Shown here: positions 37,315 through 45,391 of the stretch, in pieces
How positions within the stretch are numbered: the first letter of the stretch is position 1
Layout: each line of letters begins with the position of its first letter
From: Ensifer sp. USDA 6670
Lineage (GTDB): Bacteria; Pseudomonadota; Alphaproteobacteria; Rhizobiales; Rhizobiaceae
Length of the DNA stretch: 64,000 nt
Reading direction: 5' to 3'
Assembly: GCA_000421085.1 (NCBI GenBank)
Contig: ATWE01000006.1
Location: 300,151-364,150 of the forward strand
Notes under the pieces: generated by a model
Told to the model about the DNA's origin: nothing
What the model saw: only the letters and a program-made list of their open reading frames with translations
Databases searched by the model: none
Position numbers and translations under genes: made by a program

Positions 37315-37920
37315 GTGTTCGGCATCTATCTTACCCATCCGCAGGTCAGAATCGATCCCGCCGTCTCCGTGCCGCAATGGAGGCTTTCCGAACTCGGCGA
37401 AGAACGCATGCGCGCCACGGCGAAACAGCCATGGGTCCGTATGCTCGGGCGCATCGTCGCCAGTGGCGAGAAGAAGGCGATCGAAACGGCGCGGTTCCTG
37501 GCCGACGCTGCCGGCATTCCGGTCGAAACGGACGAGAAGATGGGCGAGAACGATCGCTCCGCGACCGGCTTCCTGCCGCCGGAGGAGTTCGAAAAGGCGG
37601 CCGATCAGTTCTTTGCCCGGCCTGAAGAGAGCTTCATGGGCTGGGAACGTGCCGTCGATGCCCAGGCGCGAATCTCCAGGGCCGTCTTCCAGGTCCTCGA
37701 CCGGCACGATCCGGCCGTCCCTATCGCCTTTGTCGGCCATGGCGGCGTCGGTACGCTGCTCAAATGCCGGATGACGGGCACGCCGATCGCCCGTAGCGCC
37801 GATCAACCGCCGGGCGGCGGCAATCTGTTCGCCTTCCGTCTTGCGGATCGCGCCGTCACATGCGACTGGACGCCAGCCACAGCGCCATGCGCCTTCCCCG
37901 GCGCACCGAGGTCGCTGTGA
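37315..37920 (+). CDS. histidine phosphatase superfamily protein with altered RHG motif
   Basis: A protein of about 201 residues of the phosphoglycerate-mutase-like fold. VFGIYLTHPQV is at the N-terminus, where active members have (L/V)RHG; here the residues are T-H-P, so the phospho-accepting His remains but the flanking Arg and Gly are lost. The second conserved His is in IAFVGHGGVGTLLKC (about residue 141). It may still be a phosphatase, or have changed function. The start is probably GTG at 37315, although an ATG at 37276 inside pmtA is possible. It lies close after pmtA, but no link to lipid synthesis is shown. Confidence 0.75.
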   Translation: MFGIYLTHPQVRIDPAVSVPQWRLSELGEERMRATAKQPWVRMLGRIVASGEKKAIETARFLADAAGIPVETDEKMGENDRSATGFLPPEEFEKAADQFFARPEESFMGWERAVDAQARISRAVFQVLDRHDPAVPIAFVGHGGVGTLLKCRMTGTPIARSADQPPGGGNLFAFRLADRAVTCDWTPATAPCAFPGAPRSL

Positions 37921-37932
37921 ACTTTGGAATCG

Positions 37933-37973
37933 CTGCATGTTCCCTAAATCCATGAGATCCAGGGAACATGCAG
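37933..37973. repeat. 13-bp perfect inverted repeat before pyrF
   Basis: CTGCATGTTCCCT (37933-37945) and AGGGAACATGCAG (37961-37973) are perfect complements around a 15-base spacer and end 27 bases before the pyrF start. The RNA form would be a strong hairpin. There is no T-tract directly after it, so it may be an attenuator, an mRNA stabiliser or an operator rather than a plain terminator. Confidence 0.65.
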
Positions 37974-38000
37974 TGGAGTTTTGGCAGGGGTAATCTCGAT

Positions 38001-38705
38001 ATGAGCACAAGCGCGCGCGACCGGCTGATCGTCGGCCTTGACCTTCCAACGGTGACCGAGGCCGAGAAAATCGTCTCGACGCTCGGTGAGGAAGTGCTCT
38101 TCTACAAGATCGGCTATCAACTGGCCTTCGCCGGCGGCCTCGACTTCGCGCGCGATCTCGCCGCGAACGGCAAGCAGGTCTTCCTCGACATGAAGCTGCT
38201 CGACATCGACAACACGGTGGCCAAGGGCGTGGAGAACATCGTCAAGATGGGCGTGTCGATGTTGACGCTGCACGCCTATCCGAAGGCAATGAAATCGGCC
38301 GTCGAAGCGGCACGAGGCTCGAATCTCTGCCTGCTTGGCGTCACGGTGCTCACCTCGATGGACGAACAGGACGTCATCGATGCCGGTTATGAATATGATC
38401 CGCACAGCCTGGTCTTGCGCCGCGCCGAACAGGCCCGCGCCGCAGGCATGGGGGGCATCGTCTGCTCGGCGGAAGAGGCCGCCGCCGTGCGCAAGGTCAT
38501 TGGCGGCGACATGGCGCTGGTGACACCGGGCATCCGGCCCGCCGGCGCGGAAAAAGGCGACCAGAAGCGGGTAATGACGCCGGCCGACGCGCTTCGCGCC
38601 GGCTCGAGCCATCTCGTCGTCGGGCGGCCGATCGTTGCCGCGCCCGATCCTTTCGCAGCAAGCCGCGCGATCCTGGCCGAAATGGAGAGCGCCCTCTCCC
38701 GTTGA
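38001..38705 (+). CDS. pyrF: orotidine 5'-phosphate decarboxylase
   Basis: A 234-residue TIM-barrel enzyme for the last step of UMP synthesis. [15 protein letters not shown] opens the barrel, and the catalytic region [20 protein letters not shown] carries the D-K-x-x-D motif. [20 protein letters not shown] and [16 protein letters not shown] bind phosphate. The ATG at 38001 is preferred over an in-frame ATG at 37968, which lies within the hairpin. The hairpin upstream may modulate expression. Confidence 0.96.
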   Translation: MSTSARDRLIVGLDLPTVTEAEKIVSTLGEEVLFYKIGYQLAFAGGLDFARDLAANGKQVFLDMKLLDIDNTVAKGVENIVKMGVSMLTLHAYPKAMKSAVEAARGSNLCLLGVTVLTSMDEQDVIDAGYEYDPHSLVLRRAEQARAAGMGGIVCSAEEAAAVRKVIGGDMALVTPGIRPAGAEKGDQKRVMTPADALRAGSSHLVVGRPIVAAPDPFAASRAILAEMESALSR

Positions 38706-38809
38706 TCCCCCGTATAGCGCTCCGGCGAGTCAGGGCCTGCTTGACCTGGGGCGCATTTTGCCGGAAGTAACCATCCCGTCTGCATTTCGTGGAAGACGAG
38801 GAGTTCATC

Positions 38810-39097
38810 ATGGCCAAAGGATACTGGATCGCTCGGGTCGATATAAGGGACCCCGAACGCTATAAGGACTACGTGGCAGCGGCGAGGCCCGCCTTCGAAA
38901 AATACGGCGCGACCTTCCTCGCGCGCGGCGGGCAGTTCCATCGGCTCGAAGGTGCCGTTCGCACCCGTAACGTCATCATCGAATTCCCCTCGCTGCAGGC
39001 GGCCGTCGACTGTTACAATTCGCCCGAATACCAGATTGCCGCGGCCATCCGCCAGGAAGTCGCCGATGCCGAGATGGTGGTGGTCGAAGGCATCTGA
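38810..39097 (+). CDS. DUF1330 family protein
   Basis: A 95-residue protein with the ferredoxin-like DUF1330 fold: MAKGYWIARVDIRDPERYKDYVAAARPAFE, then RNVIIEFPSLQAAVDCYNSPEYQ (each segment read in parts), which is the family core. The function of the family is unknown. The ATG at 38810 is preceded by GACGAGGAG. It follows pyrF by about 100 bases and precedes an NDUFA9-like protein gene by 120 bases. Confidence 0.88.
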   Translation: MAKGYWIARVDIRDPERYKDYVAAARPAFEKYGATFLARGGQFHRLEGAVRTRNVIIEFPSLQAAVDCYNSPEYQIAAAIRQEVADAEMVVVEGI

Positions 39098-39217
39098 GGC
39101 GGGGTCCCGCGACGCATCGAGGCACGCCTGCGAAGCGCGCGGATTGGCCTTCACCTCGCTCGACGCTTGGGCTATGTAGCAAGCAATTCTACCATTGACA
39201 TCAGGAGTGCGTTTCTC

Positions 39218-40198
39218 ATGACCTTGTCCAACCTTCCGCCGCTGGTGACGATTTTCGGCGGATCCGGATTTGTCGGCCGTCATGTGGTGCGCGCGCTCGC
39301 CAAACGCGGCTACCGCATTCGCGTCGCGGTTCGCCGTCCGGATCTCGCCGGCCACCTGCAACCGCTCGGCAATGTCGGGCAGATCTCCTTCGTCCAGGCC
39401 AATCTGCGCTACCGCAGGTCGGTCGATCGCGCTGTCGACGGCGCCGACCATGTGATCAATTGCGTCGGCGTGCTCTTCGAAAGCGGCCGCAATACCTTCG
39501 AGGCGGTCCAGGATTTCGGCGCGCGGGCGGTCGCCGAGGCGGCTCGGGCGACGGGCGCCACGCTCACCCATATCTCGGCGCTCGGCGCCGACGCAAACTC
39601 AGAATCGAGCTATGCCCGGACAAAGGGGCGCGCCGAGGCCGCGATCCTCGAAGCACTTCCGGCCGCGGTGATCCTCCGCCCGTCCATCATCTTCGGCCCC
39701 GAAGACGGCTTCTTCAACAAGTTCGCCGAAATGGCCCGGTTCTCGCCGGTCCTGCCGCTCATCGGCGGCGGCAAAACCAGGTTTCAGCCGGTTTACGTCA
39801 CGGACGTTGCCGAGGCCGTGGCCCGCTCCGTCGACGGCAAGCTGACCGGTGGCACGATCTACGAACTCGGCGGGCCGCAGGTGCTCTCGTTCCGCGAATG
39901 TCTCGATATCATGCTGAAGACGATCGACCGCAAGCGCTCCTTCGTGTCGCTACCCTTCGGCATCGCCTCGCTGATGGGCAGCGTCGCCTCGCTCGTGCCC
40001 TTCATCACGCCGCCGCTCACCGCCGACCAGGTGGTGTTGCTGAAATCGGACAATGTCGTCTCGGCAAAGGCCGAAGCGGAAGGCCGCACGCTTGCCGGAA
40101 TCGGCATCGAGCCGACGATGCTCGAGTCGATCCTGCCGACTTATCTCGTACGCTATCGCCCCCACGGCCAATATACGCGCAGCGGCCGGGCGGCCTGA
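39218..40198 (+). CDS. complex I NDUFA9 subunit-like NAD(P)-binding protein
   Basis: A 326-residue atypical SDR. PLVTIFGGSGFVGRHVVRAL is the cofactor-binding strand and helix, and SSYARTKGRAEAAILEALP corresponds to the active-site helix. The C-terminal part (LTADQVVLLKSDNVVS) matches bacterial homologues of mitochondrial NDUFA9, which in Alphaproteobacteria may assist respiratory complex I or quinone synthesis. The ATG at 39218 was chosen because the Rossmann strand starts soon after it. A clear terminator follows. Confidence 0.88.
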   Translation: MTLSNLPPLVTIFGGSGFVGRHVVRALAKRGYRIRVAVRRPDLAGHLQPLGNVGQISFVQANLRYRRSVDRAVDGADHVINCVGVLFESGRNTFEAVQDFGARAVAEAARATGATLTHISALGADANSESSYARTKGRAEAAILEALPAAVILRPSIIFGPEDGFFNKFAEMARFSPVLPLIGGGKTRFQPVYVTDVAEAVARSVDGKLTGGTIYELGGPQVLSFRECLDIMLKTIDRKRSFVSLPFGIASLMGSVASLVPFITPPLTADQVVLLKSDNVVSAKAEAEGRTLAGIGIEPTMLESILPTYLVRYRPHGQYTRSGRAA

Positions 40199-40227
40199 GC
40201 CGTCGCGTCACTACCGGGCACATTCAA

Positions 40228-40254
40228 GCCGCCGGTCCCGCCGGCGGCTTTTTT
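40228..40254 (+). terminator. rho-independent terminator
   Basis: GCCGCCGG-TCCCG-CCGGCGGC followed by six T residues. It lies 29 bases after the stop of the NDUFA9-like gene. Confidence 0.9.
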
Positions 40255-40351
40255 GCGGCCCCCGCTGTGCTCATTGAGCAACAGCGTTGCAGTTCTGCCG
40301 CAGTCGAAAATCCGAATCCCGTTTACCGCAGATTCAGCTCGCCCTGATATT

Positions 40352-40366
40352 GATCATGACATGATC
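40352..40366. promoter_or_regulatory. 15-bp palindrome upstream of a small exported peptide gene
   Basis: GATCATG-A-CATGATC, a perfect 7-bp inverted repeat, 80 bases before the ATG at 40446. It is a candidate operator or part of the promoter; no regulator is evident. Confidence 0.4.
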
Positions 40367-40445
40367 GCAGAATAAACACCGCTCGCACTGACCGCGCGGC
40401 GAGCGCTGCCGGTGCAGACATCACACTCGAAAGGCATAACGTCCC

Positions 40446-40607
40446 ATGGGCAAGTCGATCGCAATCTTTTTTGCGTCTGCGGCACTGATCATACTGGCTG
40501 GCTCGTTCATGGCACCCGGCACCGTGGCTAGCAGCAACAAGGGCTGCACGCCGGCCTACGGTGTCAACCCGTGCACGACGGCGTCGATCGGGTTTGCCGG
40601 CGAATAA
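40446..40607 (+). CDS. small exported peptide with two cysteines
   Basis: A 53-residue open frame. MGKSIAIFFASAALIILAGS is a classical signal sequence (Lys3, then a long hydrophobic run), probably cleaved near the Ala-Ser of TVASSNKG. The mature part would be about 24 residues with CTPAYGVNPC, a two-cysteine loop that may form a disulfide. A terminator before it (40228-40254) and one after it (40667-40703) make it a separate transcription unit, which supports a real gene. I do not recognise the family, and the function is unknown. Confidence 0.65.
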   Translation: MGKSIAIFFASAALIILAGSFMAPGTVASSNKGCTPAYGVNPCTTASIGFAGE

Positions 40608-40666
40608 GCCGGACATTTTCGCCTCGGCTTCGAGCCAGGGCAGCTTGAGTTTTGGCGGGGGCCAGG

Positions 40667-40703
40667 AGCCGGGTGCGTTTCGAAAGAGACGCATCCGGCT
40701 TTA
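40667..40703 (-). terminator. hairpin terminator between the small peptide gene and uppP
   Basis: AGCCGGGTGCGT and ACGCATCCGGCT form a 12-bp stem with one G-T pair around a short GAAA-containing loop. TTTA follows on the plus strand. It sits between two converging genes and can serve both. Confidence 0.7.
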
Positions 40704-40718
40704 TGTTTCCGGGCTGTG

Positions 40719-41525
40719 TTATCCGAGCAGCCACAGGCCGACCAGCCCGGCGGTGCCGACGAGGATGCGCCAGACCGCAAAGGGCGTGAAGCCGCGATGC
40801 GAGACGAAGTCGAGCAGCGAACGCACCACGAAAATTCCGGCGATGAATGCCGCGATGAAACCCGCGGCGATCAGTCCGACATCGTCGAAGGAGAGCGCAT
40901 CGCGGTTCTTGTAGAGATCGAGCGCAAAGGCTCCGACCATGGTCGGCATGGCCAGGAAAAAGGAAAACTCCGCGGCGGAGCGCTTGTCGGTCCCCATCAG
41001 CAAGGCCCCGGCGATGGTCGCGCCGGAACGCGACGTCCCCGGGATCATGGCGAGGCACTGGAAGAGGCCGATCTTCAGCGCGAGCGAAGGCGGATAGTCG
41101 AACACGTCGGTGTAGCGAGGCGTCAAGGGGAGCCGGTCGATCGCATAAAGAATGATGCCGCCGACGATCAGCACGACGCAGATGAGCATCGGCGTCTCGA
41201 AAAGCACCGACTTGATGAATCCATGGGCGGCAGCACCGATAAGCGCCGCCGGCAGGAAGGCGAGGAGAACCGAGAAGACGAAGCGGCGGGCCTTGACGCT
41301 CGTCGGAAGGGCGAGCGCGATCGCCAGCAGCTTCTGGAAATAGACGAGCAGGATCGCCAATATGGCGCCGAGCTGAATCAGAACGGCGAAGGTGTTTCCC
41401 GGCGATTTGAACCCGAGGAAGTGTCCGGCAAGCAGCACATGCGCCGTCGACGAGACCGGGATGAACTCCGTCAACCCTTCGATGAGCCCGAGGACGAGCG
41501 CGCTTATGATCGATTGATCCGCCAT
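40719..41525 (-). CDS. uppP: undecaprenyl-diphosphatase
   Basis: A 268-residue inner-membrane enzyme recycling undecaprenyl pyrophosphate to the lipid carrier used in peptidoglycan and polysaccharide synthesis. The family motifs are [20 protein letters not shown] near the N-terminus and [19 protein letters not shown] around residue 165. Seven or eight hydrophobic segments are present. The start at 41525 (MADQSII) gives the usual N-terminus. Despite the alternative name bacA it is unrelated to the rhizobial symbiosis protein BacA. Confidence 0.95.
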   Translation of the reverse strand: MADQSIISALVLGLIEGLTEFIPVSSTAHVLLAGHFLGFKSPGNTFAVLIQLGAILAILLVYFQKLLAIALALPTSVKARRFVFSVLLAFLPAALIGAAAHGFIKSVLFETPMLICVVLIVGGIILYAIDRLPLTPRYTDVFDYPPSLALKIGLFQCLAMIPGTSRSGATIAGALLMGTDKRSAAEFSFFLAMPTMVGAFALDLYKNRDALSFDDVGLIAAGFIAAFIAGIFVVRSLLDFVSHRGFTPFAVWRILVGTAGLVGLWLLG

Positions 41526-41603
41526 GTAAAAGCTATTCCTGATATAATTGGATGTGGGAGGAGAAAGTCGATTCTCTTGTGTTTGCCACCGCAACTACCT
41601 ATA

Positions 41604-41619
41604 GCTCGTTGTAACGAGC
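41604..41619. promoter_or_regulatory. inverted repeat between uppP and the GST-fold gene
   Basis: GCTCGTT-GT-AACGAGC, a perfect 7-bp inverted repeat in the 156-base region between divergent genes. Its location suits an operator acting on either promoter. Nothing else is recognisable there. Confidence 0.35.
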
Positions 41620-41681
41620 CGTGGCCAGTTGCATATGCCGCGACGCCGATATCCCCGAAAACAGCTGCAATCTGATCATCG

Positions 41682-42374
41682 ATGCCGACACTGTATCATC
41701 ACCCCATGTCCCCAGCTTCGCGGTTCGTACGCCTTATTCTCTCAGAATATGGCTATCAGACGGAACTGAGCGAAGAGCAGCCATGGGAGAACCGGCGCGA
41801 CTTCCTGACGCTGAATCCTGCCGGCACTCTGCCCGTCTATGTCGATGACAGCATGCGCGCGCTCTGCGGCGCGACGATCATCTCCGAATATCTCGACGAG
41901 ACCAGCGGCATCATGAAGCGCGACCGCCGCCTTCTTGCCGAGGACCCGTTTCAGCGCGCCGAAATCCGCCGGCTCACCGAATGGTTCCTGCAGAAAATGG
42001 AAGCCGACGTGACGCGCCCGCTCGTGCGCGAGCGCATCTTCAAGCTGCAGATGACCCCGGACCAGGGGGGCGGAGCGCCGGACTCGAAAATTCTCCGCAC
42101 CTCGCGCAGCAATATCCGCCAGCATATGAAGTATCTCTCGTGGCTCGCCGGATCGCGCCCCTGGCTTGCCGGCGATCGCATCTCCTATGGGGATCTCGCC
42201 GCAGCCGCGGCGATTTCCGTGCTCGACTATCTCGGAGAGATCGACTGGTCCGATGCGCCGGCCGCCAAGGAATGGTACCAGCGGCTGAAGTCGCGCCCAT
42301 CCTTCCGGCCGCTGCTTGCGGAGCGGGTGCGCGGCGTGACCCCGGTCTCACATTATGCGGATCTCGACTTTTAA
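41682..42374 (+). CDS. glutathione S-transferase-fold protein, possible FzlA homologue
   Basis: A 230-residue GST-like protein. [19 protein letters not shown] and [14 protein letters not shown] form the thioredoxin-like N-domain, and [20 protein letters not shown] lies in the helical C-domain. The N-terminus resembles FzlA, the FtsZ-binding GST homologue essential for constriction in Caulobacter, and the length matches. An identity as FzlA is an inference from this resemblance; a catalytic GST is the alternative. It is followed by queG, which overlaps or starts 10 bases later. The gene is divergent from uppP. Confidence 0.8.
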   Translation: MPTLYHHPMSPASRFVRLILSEYGYQTELSEEQPWENRRDFLTLNPAGTLPVYVDDSMRALCGATIISEYLDETSGIMKRDRRLLAEDPFQRAEIRRLTEWFLQKMEADVTRPLVRERIFKLQMTPDQGGGAPDSKILRTSRSNIRQHMKYLSWLAGSRPWLAGDRISYGDLAAAAAISVLDYLGEIDWSDAPAAKEWYQRLKSRPSFRPLLAERVRGVTPVSHYADLDF

Positions 42375-42384
42375 GGACCAGATC

Positions 42385-43548
42385 ATGCCCGGCGACGCTG
42401 CAAAGGCGGAGAACCAGGGCAGGAAACGACGGACCCTCACCGCCTTCCTGAAAGAGGAAGCCGCGGCCAAGGGATTCGACATCTGTCGCATCACCCATCC
42501 GGACGCCATACCCCACGCGCCGGAGCGGCTGAGGCAGTTCCTGGCTGCCGGCGCTCATGGCACGATGGACTGGCTTGCCGAGACGGCCGAGCGCCGATCC
42601 GATCCGCGCGTCCTCTGGAGCGAAGTGCGCTCGATCGTCCTCTTCGGCATGAATTACGCTCCCGAGGACGACCCGCGCGACGTCCTCGCCAGACGCGATC
42701 GCGGCGCGATCTCCGTCTATGCCCGCAATCGCGACTATCACGACGTGATCAAGGGCCGGCTCAAAGAGATCGCCACGCGCTTTGCCGCCCGGGCGGGCGA
42801 GGACGTGAAGGTCTTCGTCGACACCGCCCCTGTCATGGAGAAGCCGCTTGCGGAAAAGGCCGGCATCGGCTGGCAGGGCAAGCACACCAATCTGGTCAGC
42901 CGCGAATTCGGCTCCTGGCTCTTTCTCGGGAGCCTCTTCACGACAGCCGAACTGGAACTGGACGAGCCGGAACGCGACCATTGCGGCTCCTGCCGGGCCT
43001 GCCTCGACGTCTGTCCGACCGATGCCTTTCCGGCGCCCTACCGCATCGACGCGCGACGCTGCATCTCCTATCTCACGATCGAGCACAAGGGATCGATTGC
43101 GCCTGAGTTGCGGCCGCTGATCGGCAACCGCATTTATGGCTGCGACGACTGTCTCGCCGCCTGTCCCTGGAACAAGTTCGCACGCTCGGCATCGGAAATG
43201 AAGCTCCAGGCGCGGGACGATCTCAAGGAACCGGAGCTCTCCTTCCTGCTGACGCTCGACGACGCAGGTTTCCGGGCCTTCTTTTCCGGATCGCCGGTGA
43301 AGCGCATCGGGCGCGATCGTTTCGTCCGAAATGCCTTGATCGCCGCGGGTAATTCCGGTGAGAAGAGCCTGATAGAGGTCTGCAAGGCGCTGGCGGCCGA
43401 TGCATCGCCCACCGTCAGGGGGATGGCGGTCTGGGCGCTTTCCCGACTGATTTCATCCGCCGATCTGGCGGTCTTCGCCCGGCAATGCGGGCCTGAAACC
43501 GATGACGAGGTTCTTGCGGAATGGCAAATGGCGGGAGTGAACCGATGA
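42385..43548 (+). CDS. queG: epoxyqueuosine reductase
   Basis: A 387-residue cobalamin and Fe-S enzyme for the last step of queuosine tRNA modification. Two 4Fe-4S clusters are indicated by [15 protein letters not shown] and [11 protein letters not shown] (about residues 204-265). The catalytic region includes [25 protein letters not shown]-like C-terminus ([16 protein letters not shown]) is usual. I use the ATG at 42385, which has AAGGA upstream; an ATG at 42355 would overlap the previous gene. Its stop overlaps the next gene's start (ATGA). Confidence 0.95.
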   Translation: MPGDAAKAENQGRKRRTLTAFLKEEAAAKGFDICRITHPDAIPHAPERLRQFLAAGAHGTMDWLAETAERRSDPRVLWSEVRSIVLFGMNYAPEDDPRDVLARRDRGAISVYARNRDYHDVIKGRLKEIATRFAARAGEDVKVFVDTAPVMEKPLAEKAGIGWQGKHTNLVSREFGSWLFLGSLFTTAELELDEPERDHCGSCRACLDVCPTDAFPAPYRIDARRCISYLTIEHKGSIAPELRPLIGNRIYGCDDCLAACPWNKFARSASEMKLQARDDLKEPELSFLLTLDDAGFRAFFSGSPVKRIGRDRFVRNALIAAGNSGEKSLIEVCKALAADASPTVRGMAVWALSRLISSADLAVFARQCGPETDDEVLAEWQMAGVNR

Positions 43549-44420
43549 ATGTCCTGATCCTTGGTGCCGGCTATTCCGGCACGGCGATCGCGAGCGCACT
43601 CGCTCCCCTGGCGACGTCCGTGACCGGCACCACCCGGTCGGCAGAAAAGCTCGACCGTCTAGGGGCTGCCGGCATCCGCCCGATCCTCTTCGACGGCGCG
43701 GAAATATCGGACGAGCTCAGGGATGTGATGAGGGAGACCACCCACCTCGTTCAGTCGATTGCGCCTGGCCGCGATGGCGACCCCATGTTTCGTGCCGGAA
43801 CGCCGCCGCTTGCCGAGCTTCTGCCGCGGCTGGAGTGGGTGGGCTATCTTTCCACGGTCGGCGTTTATGGCGATCACGGCGGCGCCTGGGTCACCGAGGA
43901 TACGCCGCTCAACCCGGTCTCGCAGCGCTCGCTGGAGCGCGTGGAAGCTGAAAACGCCTGGCTCGAGCACGGTGCACAGCGCGACATTCCGGTGGCGGTG
44001 CTGCGGCTTGCAGGCATCTATGGCCCGGGCCGCAATGCCTTGCGCAATCTCTCCGAAGGGACCGCGCGCCGCGTGATCAAGCCGAACCAGGTCTTCAACC
44101 GTATCCGCGTCGAAGACATCGGCGCGGCGAGCGCCTTCCTCGCAAAGCGCGGCATGGGCGGCGTCTTCAACGTGACCGACGACGAGCCGGCGCCACCACA
44201 GGATGTGGTCCAGGAAGCCGCCCGGCTGATGGGCGTCGAACCGCCGCCCGAGATCCCGTTCGAAACCGCAGACATGTCCCCCATGGCGCGTTCTTTCTAC
44301 GGCGAGAACAAGCGCGTCTCCAATGCGCGATTGCGCCAGGCGGGCTTCGAACTGGCCTTCCCGAACTATCGCGTTTCGCTTGCACAGCTGTGGACATCAG
44401 GAACCTGGAATCGGAATTAA
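43545..44420 (+). CDS. SDR family NAD-dependent epimerase (YeeZ-like)
   Basis: A 291-residue extended-SDR protein. [19 protein letters not shown] is the nucleotide-binding motif, and [18 protein letters not shown] and [14 protein letters not shown] follow the pattern of UDP-sugar epimerase-like proteins. The usual Tyr-x3-Lys active site is not obvious, as [13 protein letters not shown] stands in its place, so catalysis is uncertain. It shares an ATGA junction with queG and is translated from the same message. Function unknown. Confidence 0.85.
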   Translation: MNVLILGAGYSGTAIASALAPLATSVTGTTRSAEKLDRLGAAGIRPILFDGAEISDELRDVMRETTHLVQSIAPGRDGDPMFRAGTPPLAELLPRLEWVGYLSTVGVYGDHGGAWVTEDTPLNPVSQRSLERVEAENAWLEHGAQRDIPVAVLRLAGIYGPGRNALRNLSEGTARRVIKPNQVFNRIRVEDIGAASAFLAKRGMGGVFNVTDDEPAPPQDVVQEAARLMGVEPPPEIPFETADMSPMARSFYGENKRVSNARLRQAGFELAFPNYRVSLAQLWTSGTWNRN

Positions 44421-44881
44421 GCACCTATTTCGTCAAGGCCGGCCAGAATATCGCGCGCGACGTCAAGCAAGTCGAACGCCGTTCTGAAAGTATTGATTCC
44501 ACGCGAATCGCCTTGACACGATTATGCTGTCATTATCCGGTCTATACTTTGCCACTTTCCACAACCTCCGCGCTAGTAGCGAAAATTCAACGGTCGCGAT
44601 TCCCGACTTTTCATGCAAAGCGAAATTTTTAATGATTTTATTTGCGAGAGGCGTCGCTGAGCGGGACGGAGCGCCGCCAGCAGCGCTTAGTTGCTGATTC
44701 CAAAGAACTTCCCTCGCAATTCTAAACTAATTCAATCTGTTGTTTATTTTTAAAATCAACGGGAGTTCAGACATTCTTAATGAGAACTTAACGGTTGAAG
44801 CACGTTTTTGCCATGTTTCACCTCAATTAGCTCGATCAACAAAGGGAACTGACGAATTTTTCAAACCGAAGGGGGCATCGC
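44421..44881. promoter_or_regulatory. 461-base AT-rich intergenic region with a CtrA-type site
   Basis: No gene is visible here. The base composition is clearly lower in GC than its surroundings. At 44777-44791 lies TTAA-TGAGAAC-TTAA, an exact copy of the full CtrA consensus TTAA-N7-TTAA, 90 bases upstream of the RlpA-like gene. Direct control by CtrA, the alphaproteobacterial cell-cycle regulator, is an inference. Confidence 0.55.
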
Positions 44882-45256
44882 TTGACGCCAGCGAAAATCA
44901 AGACTGCTGCCGCGGCAGCACTATTCACCGTCGGGATGAGCTTGGTCTCGGCTTCCGAAAGTCAGGCGGCAGGCGCTGGTTGCGGGGGAGCATCCTGGTA
45001 CGCGCTTTCCTCCAAGACAGCCTCCGGCGAAAGAATGAATGCCGCGCACCTGACCGCCGCGCATCGCAAGCTGAAATTCGGCACGAAGGTCCAGGTGACC
45101 AACAAGCGTAACGGCAAGTCCGTCGTCGTCCGGATCAATGATCGCGGTCCGTTCATTCGCGGCCGGGTGATCGATCTCTCCAAGGCGGCCGCCTCGAAGA
45201 TCGGCATGATCCGCTCCGGCACAGCCAGCATCTGTTACACGGTCGTCAACTCCTGA
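44882..45256 (+). CDS. RlpA-like double-psi beta-barrel envelope protein
   Basis: A 124-residue exported protein. A signal sequence ([20 protein letters not shown]) is followed by a DPBB domain: [39 protein letters not shown] and [20 protein letters not shown]. This core is shared with RlpA lytic transglycosylases that cut naked glycan at the septum. The start must be TTG at 44882, since GAAGGGGG precedes it and the first ATG (44936) would destroy the signal peptide. There is no SPOR domain and no lipobox Cys. The long leader with a CtrA-type site suggests cell-cycle control. Confidence 0.87.
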   Translation: MTPAKIKTAAAAALFTVGMSLVSASESQAAGAGCGGASWYALSSKTASGERMNAAHLTAAHRKLKFGTKVQVTNKRNGKSVVVRINDRGPFIRGRVIDLSKAAASKIGMIRSGTASICYTVVNS

Positions 45257-45391
45257 CGATGAGCAGGTTTCGCCCGGTTCATCTCGGGCGAGCCGGACTG
45301 CAAGGGCCGGTCGCGCCCCTTCATAATGCGGCCGCCGTCTTGCTCTTCGATGTCATCGCCGCTACCACGGCGAAAAAGGAGTTCATCGAAG

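Noticed and set aside
44740..45111. A 123-codon frame before and through the RlpA-like gene
   Set aside because: It reads the DPBB gene in a different frame. The protein with the signal peptide and DPBB motifs is in the TTG-started frame at 44882.
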